A stretch of 64,000 nucleotides of DNA. Origin: CAVOJV01 sp963696325 (GTDB lineage Bacteria; Pseudomonadota; Gammaproteobacteria; Competibacterales; Competibacteraceae). Made by a program: the position numbers and the translations under genes. Shown piece after piece: positions 27,155 through 37,317 of this stretch (position 1 is its first letter; each line of letters starts with the position of its first letter). The notes beneath the pieces are model-generated. The model was not told the DNA's origin, searched no databases, and saw only the letters and a program-made list of their open reading frames with translations. The stretch is taken from assembly GCA_963696325.1 (NCBI GenBank), contig CAVOJV010000047.1, positions 57,828-121,827 of the forward strand, read 5' to 3'.

Positions 27155-30100
27155 ATGAAAAAAAGATTACTGCTTGGCAGTGTGTGCTTGTTCCTGTTCT
27201 GGATTTCCGGTCTGGTCGCTGCTCAGGATATGCCGGTCGCCACCCTGGATCCCTTAAAGGCAGCCGAGCAACAGAATGCCCGCCGTCAGACTCTGGAGAA
27301 AGATAAGGTCGCCATCGAACGCCTGCGCCAGGAGCAGAATGACCAGAGCGCTGACCTGCAGCGCCGGCTGGGAGCTTTGCAGGTCGGCCAGTTGACCGAG
27401 GCGATGGTGCAGCAGGCACGCCTGGATGCCGAATCGGTGCGCCTGCGCCAGGAAGACTTGCAATCCGATATTGCCAGCACGGAGCGCCGCATCAAGGGCC
27501 TGGGGCAGACTATCCGCGATCTGGAGGCTAAGGAGCAACTGCTGAAAAATCCTGCCCAGGGTACTGCCGCCGGCATCGATCGCGGCGAGCAGCTCAAACT
27601 TATCCAGCAGTCACTGGTACAGCAGCGGGTCGATCTGGAACTGGAGAATCAAGCGCTGGAAAACCTGCGCAGTCGGGCCGGATTAAATACCCAGATCCAG
27701 CCTCTGGCGGAGCAATGGCGGTCGCAGCTGGAAGAACTGTATCGCCAGCAACAAGAGCAGAGCCGCCAGGAAGCCCAGGTAGATCTGGTGCAACGCCTGC
27801 AAAGGGAGCAGCAAGGGTATATAGATCAGGCCACCAAATTGAGGCTGCGTCTGCAGCAGGAAGGTGATCACCTTGCCGAGGCTCCCCGTCTCCTGTTGGA
27901 GACCAGTATCAAGAATGCCGAGGATCGGGCCAAGCTTATCGAGCTGGATGTACGCTTATCCACCGTTGGCAATGATCTGGCGCGATGGACGGGGTTGGCC
28001 GACAAAACGGATGCCAAGTCTGAGGAGTTGCAGACGGCGATCAAGCAACTGCGCGCCGTGCAGAGCGAGGGGCAAACCGCGACGGGTGTGTTGCAGCGCA
28101 ATATTGCCCTTTACGAACAGCAAAAACAGGTGCTTGAGCAGGGGGAGAGCGTCGGTGGGAGCGACAGCCGGCTGATAGCCGAGCAAACCAGGATCATCGC
28201 CAACCTGGTGGACAGTTTCCAGCAGCGGGAACAGCGAGTACAGAACCTCCTGGTTCAGGCTGACGGTATCCTGACGCGGTTGCAGACCAATTATAAAGCC
28301 AGCGTCAGCAAGGACCTGCTGGCCCGGCGGTTGCTGCCAGGCAGCGCGGAAGAGGGGCGGCAGTTGCTTGATGGCATCGCCTCCGTTCCCAAGGTGTTGT
28401 TCTACCAAGTGCGTCTCAGCCTTGAGTCCACCGCCAAGGTGATGCTGGATTCCAGTTACCTGGTCTGGCTGGGCCTAGTCGTAGCGGAACTCGCCCTGGT
28501 TTGGCTGATCATGGCCGCTCGGCGCGGCCTTAAGCGCGCCAGCGCCAGAGTGAAGGCGAGCCAGGACCGCAGCTTTTCCAGTAATTTCCTGCTGACGACC
28601 TTGCGGCTGTTGCGCAAGAATCTGCTGGGTGTCGGCAGCGCGCTCGCCCCGTTGTTGGCGGTCTGGATATTTCAGATACCCCAGCCGGGCCTGGGCATCA
28701 TCATGACGCTGGTCCTGCTGTGGGTATGCATCAAGACGCCCATCAACCTGGCCTGGTTGTTCCTCGCCTCGCCGCAATTACCCCTGGAGCAGCAGCACCC
28801 CCAACTGTACCGGCAACTGGTCTGGGTCCTGCTGAGCGGCGGTATCCTGGCGGCCATCACCATGCTGGTCCATCTCAGTGCGCTGCCGGAAGCCGTCATC
28901 GATGTCTTCGAACGACTCTTGATGTGCCAATGGTTGCTGTCCTCGGTGCCGCTGTTGCGGTTGCGCCGTCTGCTCATCGACCTGATGGCGGGGCGGTTCG
29001 CCAGCCGCTACTGGTTTATCAGTCTACGCTTTCTCAGTCTGCTCCTGCCTCTGTCCCTGCTTGGTGCGGCCATCCTGGGCTTGGTTGGCCACATGAATTT
29101 AGCCTGGGCGGTGGCCTGGTATCTGGTGGTATTTATTGCGGTCCTGGTGGGCTGGCAGGTAGTGCGCGGGCTGTTCAATGACCTCGTCGTCGTGCTGAAG
29201 AACTATGCGGTCACCCATTCCAGCTATGGCCTGCTATGGACGCAAGAGATCATCAATCCTTTGCAGCGAGTGATCGGGGTGGTCTTGTCCCTGGGCGCCG
29301 GGTGGGTGCTGTTCAAATTGTACGGCATGGACCGGGAATCCGCGCTCGTCAGCGATGTCTGGGCGTTTCTGGAGCGGTCCCTGTTCACCCTGGGAGGTGC
29401 GGAGATCAGCCTTTGGCGGATCGCCGTTACGGTGGTAACGGTTCTCGTTGTGTTCTGGTTCGGCGGTTGGTGTCGGGCCGTTACCTATCGCTGGGTTTTC
29501 TCGCGGATCGTGGATCTGGGGGTGCGCAACAGCCTGTCGGTGTTCACCCAGTACTTTGTCGTGTTAAGCGGCCTGTTCATCGTCCTGCGCATTCTGGGGC
29601 TGGATCTGACGACGCTGACGATCTTTGCTGGCGCGGTGGGCGTGGGTATCGGTTTTGGCATGCAGACCATCGCCAATAACTTCGTCAGCGGCCTGCTGCT
29701 GCTGATCGAGCGGCCACTGCGCAGCGGCGATATCGTGAAGATCGGCGCCAACGAGGGTGAGATTTCCCGCATCGGTATCCGTTCCCTGACGGTGAAGACC
29801 TTTGACAACCTGGAGGTGATCATCCCTAACTCCGAGGTGATCACCAATGCCTTCACCAACTGGACCCATAATGACAAGGTGGTGCGCACGGTATTGATGA
29901 TTGGCGCCAGTTACGATGCCGATCCCCACCAGGTCAAAGCTATCCTGGAACGGGTCCTGAATAAGAACAAGACGGTATTGCGGGAACCGGCCCCGCTGGT
30001 ATTGCTGTGGGAATTCGGCCATTCGTCGGTGGACTTTCGCATCCAGTATTTCATCGATATGGGCAAGGACAGCCTGTTGAAGACGCGCGCGGACATCCTG

Positions 30101-30256
30101 CTCGCCGTCTGGGATGCCTTTAAGGAGGAGGGCGTCGGCATTCCCTATCCCCAGCGCGATCTATACATCAAGGAAATACCCGCCGTGTTCGCGAGGCAAC
30201 AGGAGAAACCGGCGGTCTCGTTGGCCAAGGCAGCGGGTGGGCCAACGCCTGGCTGA
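27155..30256 (+). CDS. Large mechanosensitive ion channel (MscK/MscM-like, MscS superfamily)
   Basis: A 1033-aa channel. A signal peptide (about residues 1-24) is followed by a long coiled-coil periplasmic domain rich in Glu, Gln and Arg up to about residue 410. Around ten membrane helices span residues 420-830. The MscS pore and beta domain come last: VGVGIGFGMQTIANNFVSGL, ERPLRSGDIVKIG and IPNSEVITNAFTNWTHND. This layout is that of E. coli MscK or YbiO/YjeP relatives, which release solutes upon hypo-osmotic shock. It starts 12 bases after msrP, so the two may be cotranscribed. Confidence 0.9.
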   Translation: MKKRLLLGSVCLFLFWISGLVAAQDMPVATLDPLKAAEQQNARRQTLEKDKVAIERLRQEQNDQSADLQRRLGALQVGQLTEAMVQQARLDAESVRLRQEDLQSDIASTERRIKGLGQTIRDLEAKEQLLKNPAQGTAAGIDRGEQLKLIQQSLVQQRVDLELENQALENLRSRAGLNTQIQPLAEQWRSQLEELYRQQQEQSRQEAQVDLVQRLQREQQGYIDQATKLRLRLQQEGDHLAEAPRLLLETSIKNAEDRAKLIELDVRLSTVGNDLARWTGLADKTDAKSEELQTAIKQLRAVQSEGQTATGVLQRNIALYEQQKQVLEQGESVGGSDSRLIAEQTRIIANLVDSFQQREQRVQNLLVQADGILTRLQTNYKASVSKDLLARRLLPGSAEEGRQLLDGIASVPKVLFYQVRLSLESTAKVMLDSSYLVWLGLVVAELALVWLIMAARRGLKRASARVKASQDRSFSSNFLLTTLRLLRKNLLGVGSALAPLLAVWIFQIPQPGLGIIMTLVLLWVCIKTPINLAWLFLASPQLPLEQQHPQLYRQLVWVLLSGGILAAITMLVHLSALPEAVIDVFERLLMCQWLLSSVPLLRLRRLLIDLMAGRFASRYWFISLRFLSLLLPLSLLGAAILGLVGHMNLAWAVAWYLVVFIAVLVGWQVVRGLFNDLVVVLKNYAVTHSSYGLLWTQEIINPLQRVIGVVLSLGAGWVLFKLYGMDRESALVSDVWAFLERSLFTLGGAEISLWRIAVTVVTVLVVFWFGGWCRAVTYRWVFSRIVDLGVRNSLSVFTQYFVVLSGLFIVLRILGLDLTTLTIFAGAVGVGIGFGMQTIANNFVSGLLLLIERPLRSGDIVKIGANEGEISRIGIRSLTVKTFDNLEVIIPNSEVITNAFTNWTHNDKVVRTVLMIGASYDADPHQVKAILERVLNKNKTVLREPAPLVLLWEFGHSSVDFRIQYFIDMGKDSLLKTRADILLAVWDAFKEEGVGIPYPQRDLYIKEIPAVFARQQEKPAVSLAKAAGGPTPG

Positions 30257-30283
30257 GCACTGACTGGCCGTCAAGGAGAACGA

Positions 30284-32271
30284 TCAACGTCGGTAGAGGC
30301 TTAGCAGGGCTTTATCGATTTCGACCAGAAACAGAATTGAGGTGGCGATCAGGGTGAGGCGAACCCATACCTCCACGGGGAGCGCCCGCGTAGAAAAAAG
30401 TTTCTGCAGGGGTGGCGCGTAGGTGAACAGGCACTGGAGGCCCAGCACCAGCGCGATGGAAGTCCACACCGGACGGCTGCCTAGCAGACCCTGCCGGTTG
30501 AGCACCGACGCTTGCAGATAGCGGGTGTTAAGCAGGTAAAACACCTCGAACATGACCAGAATATTCACGGCAGCCGTGCGTGTCGACTCGAGGTCGGCGC
30601 CGTTTTCACGCTCCCACAGGAAAAGTCCGAAGGTCCCGGCGACGATGATGGCCGAAACGAAAGCGATCCTCCACACCAGCAGGCCTGACAGAAGTGGCTC
30701 TTGCGGATGGCGCGGCGGCCGCTGCATGACATTGGTTTCTGCCGGTTCGAAGGCCAGGGCCAGGACGCGCTGGCCGGCGGCGGCGATGGTTTCCATGCAT
30801 TGCTGCCAATAGGCAAGATCTAGCGGTTCATCGCCTTGCGGGCCCCGCTGGTGGTTGCACATCGCGAGAATTCGCTCCGGCGCCCCTTTGACGTAGATGA
30901 ACCCATTGCCTTCGTGATCGTGGTGCAGGGTGGCCATGAACCGATGCTGGGATTCGAAGGGTATGACCTCGGTGCGAGGATACTCCTTGTTCTCCAAGGC
31001 CGGGTCTAGGCCCGCTTTCATCGCCAAGGTCAGCAGGGCGCCTTCGGTGGGATCGCCGTCCACTATCCAATTCCCGTCCACCTCGCGCAGACCAGCGTCG
31101 CTGCACAGCAGAGCACCCCTGGTCAGATCGGCAATCAGCGGGTGATCTGCTGGCACGATCGGGGTCTCGTTAAGCAGGAAATTCCCCCACGGCGCATAGC
31201 CCATGCCGCTGACCGTAAACAGGCGCTGGCTGGTGGCGAGGGTTTGCACCACCATCTCATTGCGGGTCAGCGTGCCGGTTTTATCGGAGCACACGACGGT
31301 GACGGAACCCAGGGTTTCTACCGCCGGCAGGCGACGGATGATGGCATTGCGCTTCGCCATCCGCTCCCGCCAATAGCCAGGGTAATGGTTATGATGGCAG
31401 GCAGACCTTCGGGAATGGCAGCCACCGCCAGGCCCACGGCGGCAATGAACATATCGCTGGCCGCGTAACCGTGTACCAGGACACCGAAACTAAACATGAG
31501 CACCGCGACGGTCAGGATGGCGAGCGTGAGCCCGCGGCTGAAACTGGCCAGTTGCCGCAGCAGTGGCGTGGTGAGGGGTTCCACCTGTGACAACAGGGAA
31601 CTGATGCGACCGATCTCGGTATGCTCGCCAGTCGCCACCACCAGCCCACTGCCCTGGCCATAAGTCACCAGGGTGCCGGAGTAGGCCATGCAGGTCCGAT
31701 CTCCCAGGGGCATATTAGCCAGCACCGGCGCGGTATTCTTTTCGACAGGTATGGATTCACCTGTCAGGGCGGCTTCCTGAATTTGCAGACTCTTGGCCCA
31801 GGTCAGGCGGATGTCGGCTGGCACCTTGTCGCCGGCTTGCAGGAAAACGAGGTCGCCAGGCACCAGTTGCTCAGTGGCCAGCAGCAGGCGCTTCCCATCC
31901 CGAACCACGATTGCCTGAGTGGAGAGCAGGTTGCAGATGGCGTCCAGCGCCTGTTCGGCCTTGCCTTCCTGGATGAAGCCGATCACGGCGTTGATGAATA
32001 CCACCCCGACGATCACGCTGGTGTCGACCCAGTGATTTAACAGGGCGGTGATGGCACCAGAGACGAGCAGCACATAAATCAGAACGTTGTGAAACTGAGA
32101 TAGCAAGCGCAGCAGTGCTTTCCGCCGCGGTGGCGGGCGCAGGCGATTCGGGCCGAATTCGATAAGTCTTTGTTCGGCAACGGCACTGGTCAGGCCATCA
32201 GGGTCGCCATTGCTGCGCGCCATCGCAGCGGTAATGGTCAGTGCATGCCAGGCTGGTGACGGTTCGGACAC
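30284..32271 (-). pseudogene. P-type cation-transport ATPase, frameshifted and lacking the GDGxNDxP part of its P domain and TM5-6
   Basis: The N-terminal part from 32271 has the cation ATPase N-domain, GDKVPADIRL and TGESIPVEK (actuator), and AVAAIPEGLPAIITITLAIG (TM4). A one-base shift near 31345 moves the frame to MAKRNAIIRRLPAVETLG and the phosphorylation motif CSDKTGTLTRNEM. Around 30745-30775 the N-domain (QRVLALAF) passes straight into EPAETNVMQRPPRHP, which belongs after TM6. In relatives LALAFKP and LALAFEP lie some 230 residues apart; everything between, including TGDGVNDAP, is gone. The remaining TM7-10 are readable to 30284. It cannot be an active pump. Confidence 0.88.
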
Positions 32272-32342
32272 GCACTACCCTCCCCGGGTTAACCGTCAAT
32301 CAACAAATCAAAACGTTCTATGTGTTGCAGGCACCCTCGACA

Positions 32343-32975
32343 CTATCCACTTGCCAAACGGTTGCCTCTGGTGGCGGACTTCATCGCGCTAACCGCCGCC
32401 CGGCCCGCTGCGAAGGCCCGTTCATTAAGTTCAACCAGCGCCGGTTTTCGCACCCGGAAACCACCCAGGATGCATTCCTTGAGAATGTCCACCGGGAACG
32501 GCAGATGATCGGCGATGGCGCCCAGCATGATGGTGTTCACCAGTTTTATATTCCCCAGCGCCTCGGCAATAGCACCCGCATCCAAGGCTTGTACCTCGAC
32601 GCCCGTGGCTGCCATGGCGCCGATGGGGTCTTTTGGATACGCATACAGACCTATGGACACCACGGGTGGAGCGATGCGCAAAGTATTGACCATGGCGATC
32701 CCCGCGGGCCGCAGGTAACTGCTCCAGCGCAGGGCTTCCGCGGCCTCGAAACCCAGCAGAATATCCGCTTCGCCGGAATTGATCTGCGGCGAATAGACTC
32801 GGGTTCCGAAGCGGACGTGAGACACTGCTACGCCGCCGCGCTGGGCCATGCCAGCCACCTCGGTCTTTTTAACGTCATAGCCCTGGGACAGGGCGGCGCG
32901 GGCCAGGATCTCGGCGGCGGTCATCACGCCGAGTCCGCCAATGCCGACAACGAGAATATTTGTGTTTTTGTTCAA
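32343..32975 (-). CDS. iorB: Indolepyruvate:ferredoxin oxidoreductase beta subunit
   Basis: A 210-aa gamma-type subunit of the 2-oxoacid:ferredoxin oxidoreductase family. The start NILVVGIGGLGVMTAAEILA and TEVAGMAQRGGVAVSHVRFG are standard; GEADILLGFEAAEALRW and NTIMLGAIADHLPFP follow. It overlaps iorA by four bases (ATGA). With IorA it oxidatively decarboxylates aryl pyruvates from aromatic amino acids, or the reverse, with ferredoxin. Confidence 0.93.
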   Translation of the reverse strand: MNKNTNILVVGIGGLGVMTAAEILARAALSQGYDVKKTEVAGMAQRGGVAVSHVRFGTRVYSPQINSGEADILLGFEAAEALRWSSYLRPAGIAMVNTLRIAPPVVSIGLYAYPKDPIGAMAATGVEVQALDAGAIAEALGNIKLVNTIMLGAIADHLPFPVDILKECILGGFRVRKPALVELNERAFAAGRAAVSAMKSATRGNRLASG

Positions 32976-34837
32976 GGTTTTACCATCCTTAGGGGGCGGG
33001 CTTGGGGGCGGGCGACGACGATCGCTTCAGGCGCACAGGTCGCCACGCACAGATGGCAGCCGGTGCAGGCATTGGTGTCGATGCGCGCGAAACTCAGTTC
33101 CTTTTCTCTCCCGCTGCGCTTGACCACCGTTTCTCGGTGGCTGACTGAAATAGCGGGACAGCCCAGCGTCAGGCAGTTGCCGCAGCCGGTGCACTGTTCC
33201 TCCAGCACCTCATGGGATTGGTGACTTTCGAAACGGTCGGTGAGCGAGCAGGGCCGATTGGTAATGATCACCGAGGGCTCGTTCATTTTGATCTCTTCGC
33301 GGATGGTTCGCACCACCGTTGGCAACTCATAGGGATCGATCAGGCGTATCCGCTCCGGCCTGACCCCCAGGGCTTCCACGAGTTTGGCGAAGTCCACGCG
33401 CGGCGCTTCCGCACCGTGGATATCGCGACCGGTGCCGGCGTGCTCCTGACCACCGGTCATACCGACCGAACGGTTGTCCAGCAGCATGATGGTAATGTTG
33501 CCACGGTTGTAGACGATATTCAGCAAGCCTTGCATGCCCATGTGCAGAAAGGTGGAATCGCCGATCACCGCGATGACATGCTTGTGGGCGTCGGCTTCGC
33601 CGCGGGCCTTGTCCATGCCGAGGGCCATGCCCATGGAGGCTCCCATGGAAGTACAGGTGTCCAGGGCGTTCCAGGGATGTCCGGCGCCCAGGGTGTAGCA
33701 ACCAATGTCGCCAATGATATTTAGGTTGCGGATGTGGGACAGCGCGTAGTAGGGGCCGAGATGAGGACAGGACGCGCACAGGGTTGGGGGACGAGGAAAG
33801 ACCGGCAGCGTCTCGGAGGCGGGCGGCTCCGCGGTTTCTCCCCACAGACCCTGGACGGCAGGCCGCAGGATGTCGGGGGACAACTCGCCGATCCGGGGCA
33901 GAATTTCCTTGCCATGCACTGGGATGCCGGCAGCGCGAATTTCCGTTTCCAGCAACGGCTCGGTTTCCTCAACAACCACCACCCGTTCCACGTGGCTCGC
34001 CAGGCGGCGTACCTTATCCAGGGGAGGCGGACAGCTCAAGCCCAGTTTCAGCACCGGCGCGTCCGGGAAGGCTTCCCGCACATGCAGGAAAGCGGGACCG
34101 GAAGTCACGAAGCCGACCCGCCGGTCCGAGCCTTCCAGCAGGACGTTGAGGTCCGAGGCTTCGGTTAGCGCCTGGAGTTTTGCGTCCCGGGCCAGCATAA
34201 ACGGTTGGCGGGTTCTGGCGACCGCCGGGACCATGACCCAACGCCCAGGGTTCTTCTGAAAGCCCGCGACCCGGTGTTCCTGCCGGTGTCCCGCGACGGT
34301 GACCACGCCCTTGACGTGACAGACGCGGGTAGTCAGCCGCACGATGACCGGTGTCTCGAACTCCTCGGCGATGGCAAAGGCCCGCTGCACCATCTCGTAG
34401 GTCTCCTGGGGATCTGCCGGCTCCAGAATCGGCATATGCCCAAAGCGGCCCCAGTAGCGGGAATCCTGCTCGTTCTGGGAGGAGGAGAGGCCCACGTCGT
34501 CGGCCACAGCTATCACCAGACCACCGATCACGCCGGTCAATGACTGGGTCATAAAAGCGTCCGAGGCTACGTTCATGCCGACATGTTTCATCGCGCACAG
34601 CGCCCGGGCGCCCGCCAGGGAAGCACCGATCGCCACTTCCATGGCGACTTTTTCATTGACCGACCACTCGGAATAGATATCCGGATAGCGGGCGATATTT
34701 TCCAGGATTTCTGTCGCTGGCGTGCCAGGATAGGCAGCCGCGACCTTCGCCCCGGCTTCCCAGGCGGCCTGAGCCACCGCCTCGTTGCCGGACAGCAGAT
34801 GGCGGCCCGCGGATCTTGCTTGAACTACAGTGTGCAT
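32972..34837 (-). CDS. iorA: Indolepyruvate:ferredoxin oxidoreductase alpha subunit
   Basis: A 621-aa thiamine-diphosphate and iron-sulfur protein. The N-terminal pyrimidine-binding domain begins LLSGNEAVAQAAWEAG with AAYPGTPATEILE. The diphosphate-binding part has GDIGCYTLGAGHPWNALDT and VIGDSTFLHMGMQGLLN with DNRSVGMTGGQEH. The C-terminus holds two 4Fe-4S clusters, CTGCGNCLTLGCP and CTGCHLCVATCAPEA. It is followed directly by iorB. The pair is intact and forms a two-gene operon with no regulator beside it. Confidence 0.95.
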   Translation of the reverse strand: MHTVVQARSAGRHLLSGNEAVAQAAWEAGAKVAAAYPGTPATEILENIARYPDIYSEWSVNEKVAMEVAIGASLAGARALCAMKHVGMNVASDAFMTQSLTGVIGGLVIAVADDVGLSSSQNEQDSRYWGRFGHMPILEPADPQETYEMVQRAFAIAEEFETPVIVRLTTRVCHVKGVVTVAGHRQEHRVAGFQKNPGRWVMVPAVARTRQPFMLARDAKLQALTEASDLNVLLEGSDRRVGFVTSGPAFLHVREAFPDAPVLKLGLSCPPPLDKVRRLASHVERVVVVEETEPLLETEIRAAGIPVHGKEILPRIGELSPDILRPAVQGLWGETAEPPASETLPVFPRPPTLCASCPHLGPYYALSHIRNLNIIGDIGCYTLGAGHPWNALDTCTSMGASMGMALGMDKARGEADAHKHVIAVIGDSTFLHMGMQGLLNIVYNRGNITIMLLDNRSVGMTGGQEHAGTGRDIHGAEAPRVDFAKLVEALGVRPERIRLIDPYELPTVVRTIREEIKMNEPSVIITNRPCSLTDRFESHQSHEVLEEQCTGCGNCLTLGCPAISVSHRETVVKRSGREKELSFARIDTNACTGCHLCVATCAPEAIVVARPQARPLRMVKP

Positions 34838-35040
34838 GAGTTTTTATTACCCTAACTTATTGCCTCCGCTCTCAAGCCCGCTACCGTACCAAGCTGGGAG
34901 GGAGCAAGCAAGATACCTCTTGCAAATGTCTCTCTGATGATTTCGTGGCTTCAGTCAGGATGCTTGTGGGATGTTAACGGTTTTGTCAGGTGGGCAGCTA
35001 ACCAATAAATGTTGCGCCGATACTCGCGGGCGGCCATTGT

Positions 35041-35520
35041 TCAGGCGAGGAATGTCCACTGGCTAAACATAGCCGCTTGTCCATAAGGCTGATCAGTCTC
35101 ATCCAGCAGGTTCCAAACCAGGGCATCCTGGATCAAAAAGCGCCTGCCGGTCCTGGAAATACGGATACCTTCATAGTGAGTGATGAAACCGTGGGTAGTG
35201 ACCTCGGCCAACAACCGGGCACGCGCAGATTGTTCCATGGATTCCGCCGATTGGGGAGAGGGCAGCGCGGTGAACTCATCCCAGCTAATTTCCCAGAGCG
35301 CCAAAGCAATTCGATTGCCATAGTTGAAAACCGGGTCATCCGCGGTATCGTGCGAGACGAGTATAAAGGGTGCTTCAAAGAGTGCCCGTGCCTGCTCCAC
35401 CGCCGGCAGCGTGCTGTCGATGAGTTCCCGTCCGGTCCAATGCCACAGGCTTGCCTGTAGGCGAGCCACGTGATCTGCCAGAAACCGGTTGGTGGTGCTG
35501 GGTTGGGGAAAGCGAGTCAT
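35041..35520 (-). CDS. MEKHLA-domain protein
   Basis: A 159-aa protein with one MEKHLA/PAS-like domain: APFILVSHDTADDPVFNYGN, WEISWDEFTALPS, GIRISRTGRRFLIQDALVWN and GQAAMFSQW match this family. MEKHLA domains are thought to sense small molecules; no enzymatic function is established. The ATG at 35520 is preferred over a GTG at 35586 since the region between is not conserved-looking, but neither has a clear ribosome site close by. Confidence 0.78.
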   Translation of the reverse strand: MTRFPQPSTTNRFLADHVARLQASLWHWTGRELIDSTLPAVEQARALFEAPFILVSHDTADDPVFNYGNRIALALWEISWDEFTALPSPQSAESMEQSARARLLAEVTTHGFITHYEGIRISRTGRRFLIQDALVWNLLDETDQPYGQAAMFSQWTFLA

Positions 35521-35639
35521 GGCAAGCTTCAGGCGCTCCTGCGGGCCAGTGGACGCAAACCGCGGAACGCCTGCTCCAAGAATCACCGCGATTATGGAGA
35601 CGATGTATTCGGTTTTACCGTATCCGCTGGGACGCCAGA

Positions 35640-36245
35640 TTAACCGAACTCTCTTACGTCGAGAACTTCTCCATTCCGCTGTCCTGCAACGCTTTCCTTA
35701 TACGCGAAGGCAACTTTCTCCGCCGGCATCCCGCCGGAGCTATCCATTCCCATCGCTTCCATGGTTTCCTTGACCCAGACTGGACTAACCGCATTCACGC
35801 GCAGACCGCGCTGCATCTCTAGCGCTGCAGCTCGTACAAAGCCCTCGATACCCGCATTGGCCATGCTAATGGATGAACTACCCGGTATTGGCTTGTGACT
35901 GAGCACCCCGCTTGTTAAGGTAAATGACCCATTGTCATTAATGTAACTGCGACCCAGGCGCACCAGATTCACTTGTCCCATAAGCTTGTTGGTCAGCGCG
36001 AGCGTGTAATCATCGTCGGTAAGTTCATCAAGACCGCCAAATTTGGCCAAGCCCGCGGCACAGACTACAGCGTCAAAACAACCGACATCCTGAAATAGCT
36101 TGTTAATTGACGCTTTCGAAGCGATATCAACGTGGAAAGCGCCAGTTCTGAAACCCACCTCGATAACTTCATGATCGTTAGAAGCCAGTAACTTTGCGAC
36201 TCCTCGTCCTATCGTGCCGGTCGCACCAATCACAATGATTCTCAT
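35640..36245 (-). CDS. Short-chain dehydrogenase/reductase family protein
   Basis: A 201-aa Rossmann-fold protein. The nucleotide loop is VIGATGTIGRGVAKLL, and FHVDIASKASINKLF and VVCAAGLAKFGGL follow. The usual catalytic Tyr-x-x-x-Lys is absent; the matching segment reads SISMANAGIEGFVRAAALEM, as in the small PRK07578-type group of shortened dehydrogenases. AGGAG lies eight bases before the ATG at 36245. Substrate unknown. Confidence 0.85.
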   Translation of the reverse strand: MRIIVIGATGTIGRGVAKLLASNDHEVIEVGFRTGAFHVDIASKASINKLFQDVGCFDAVVCAAGLAKFGGLDELTDDDYTLALTNKLMGQVNLVRLGRSYINDNGSFTLTSGVLSHKPIPGSSSISMANAGIEGFVRAAALEMQRGLRVNAVSPVWVKETMEAMGMDSSGGMPAEKVAFAYKESVAGQRNGEVLDVREFG

Positions 36246-36420
36246 AAGCCACACTCCTGATGGTTGTTAGGCAGATATTTATCACCAGCCATATCACCCC
36301 CCGCGGCGGCAAGGGCGTGATCAGCACGCTGGATCAGTTCACGCCCTAGACGGCTTCGCACCTTTTCCGCTAGGGTAGGGGACCCGATTCGACTCCATCC
36401 TATCCTTCAGAGCAGCAATT

Positions 36421-37302
36421 ATGCAGCCATTGGCCAAACGGCAACAGATCAACGTCAATAAGCTTCACAAGCGCCTGCGCCGGAACGTGGGCCGCGCCAT
36501 CCAGGATTTCAACATGATCGAGGAAGGCGATCGAGTGATGGTGTGCCTGTCGGGGGGCAAGGATTCCTACACTTTGCTTGATATCCTGCGCAATCTGCAG
36601 CGCGGTGCGCCCGTTAACTTCGAGTTGGTGGCGGTTAATCTGGATCAGAAACAGCCAGGTTTCCCCGAGCGGGTGCTGCCTGATTACTTGACGGAGCAGG
36701 GCATTCCCTTTCACATCATCGAGAAAGACACTTACAGCGTGGTGCAGCGGGTGATTCCCGAGGGTAAGACCACCTGCGGCCTGTGTTCCCGCCTGCGGCG
36801 CGGCACGCTCTACGGCTTCGCGGAGCAGCACGGAATGACCAAGATCGCCCTGGGCCATCACCGCGAGGATATCATTGAAACCCTGTTTTTGAACATGTTC
36901 TACGGTGGTCGCTTGCAAGCCATGCCGCCCAAGTTGATGAGCGATGACGGCAAGCATGTGGTTATCCGTCCGTTGGCCTATTGCAAGGAGCGGGATATCG
37001 AACGGTACGCGGCTGTCCGCCAGTTCCCCATCATTCCCTGCAATCTGTGCGGTTCCCAGGAAAATCTGCAGCGCAAGACCATTAAGGAATTGCTACGCGC
37101 CTGGGACAAGCACGCGCCGGGCCGTTTGGAAACCATTTTCGCCAGCCTGCAGAATGTTGCCCCTTCGCATCTGGCCGACATCAGACTCTTTAATTTCGCC
37201 AGCCTGGGGTCACCCGGTGATGGTTCGGCACACCCGGACTGGCTGCTGGGGGAAAGGGAGGAAAGCACAGCCAAGGAAGCGGCCAGCGCCTGCTCTTCCT
37301 GA
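36421..37302 (+). CDS. ttcA: tRNA 2-thiocytidine(32) synthetase TtcA
   Basis: A 293-aa PP-loop enzyme that adds sulfur to C32 of some tRNAs. The PP-loop is VCLSGGKDSYTLLDILRN. The two CxxC pairs for the 4Fe-4S cluster are TTCGLCSRLRRG and IPCNLCGSQENLQR. GHHREDIIETLFLNMFYGG is a further signature. The C-terminal tail after SLGSPGDG is poorly conserved in the family. It converges on the EAL-hydrolase gene. Confidence 0.95.
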   Translation: MQPLAKRQQINVNKLHKRLRRNVGRAIQDFNMIEEGDRVMVCLSGGKDSYTLLDILRNLQRGAPVNFELVAVNLDQKQPGFPERVLPDYLTEQGIPFHIIEKDTYSVVQRVIPEGKTTCGLCSRLRRGTLYGFAEQHGMTKIALGHHREDIIETLFLNMFYGGRLQAMPPKLMSDDGKHVVIRPLAYCKERDIERYAAVRQFPIIPCNLCGSQENLQRKTIKELLRAWDKHAPGRLETIFASLQNVAPSHLADIRLFNFASLGSPGDGSAHPDWLLGEREESTAKEAASACSS

Positions 37303-37317
37303 GGGTGATCCACCGGC

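Noticed and set aside
32241..33224. 327-codon plus-strand open frame over iorB and iorA
   Set aside because: Composition is a shadow of the intact iorAB genes on the minus strand; no family resemblance.
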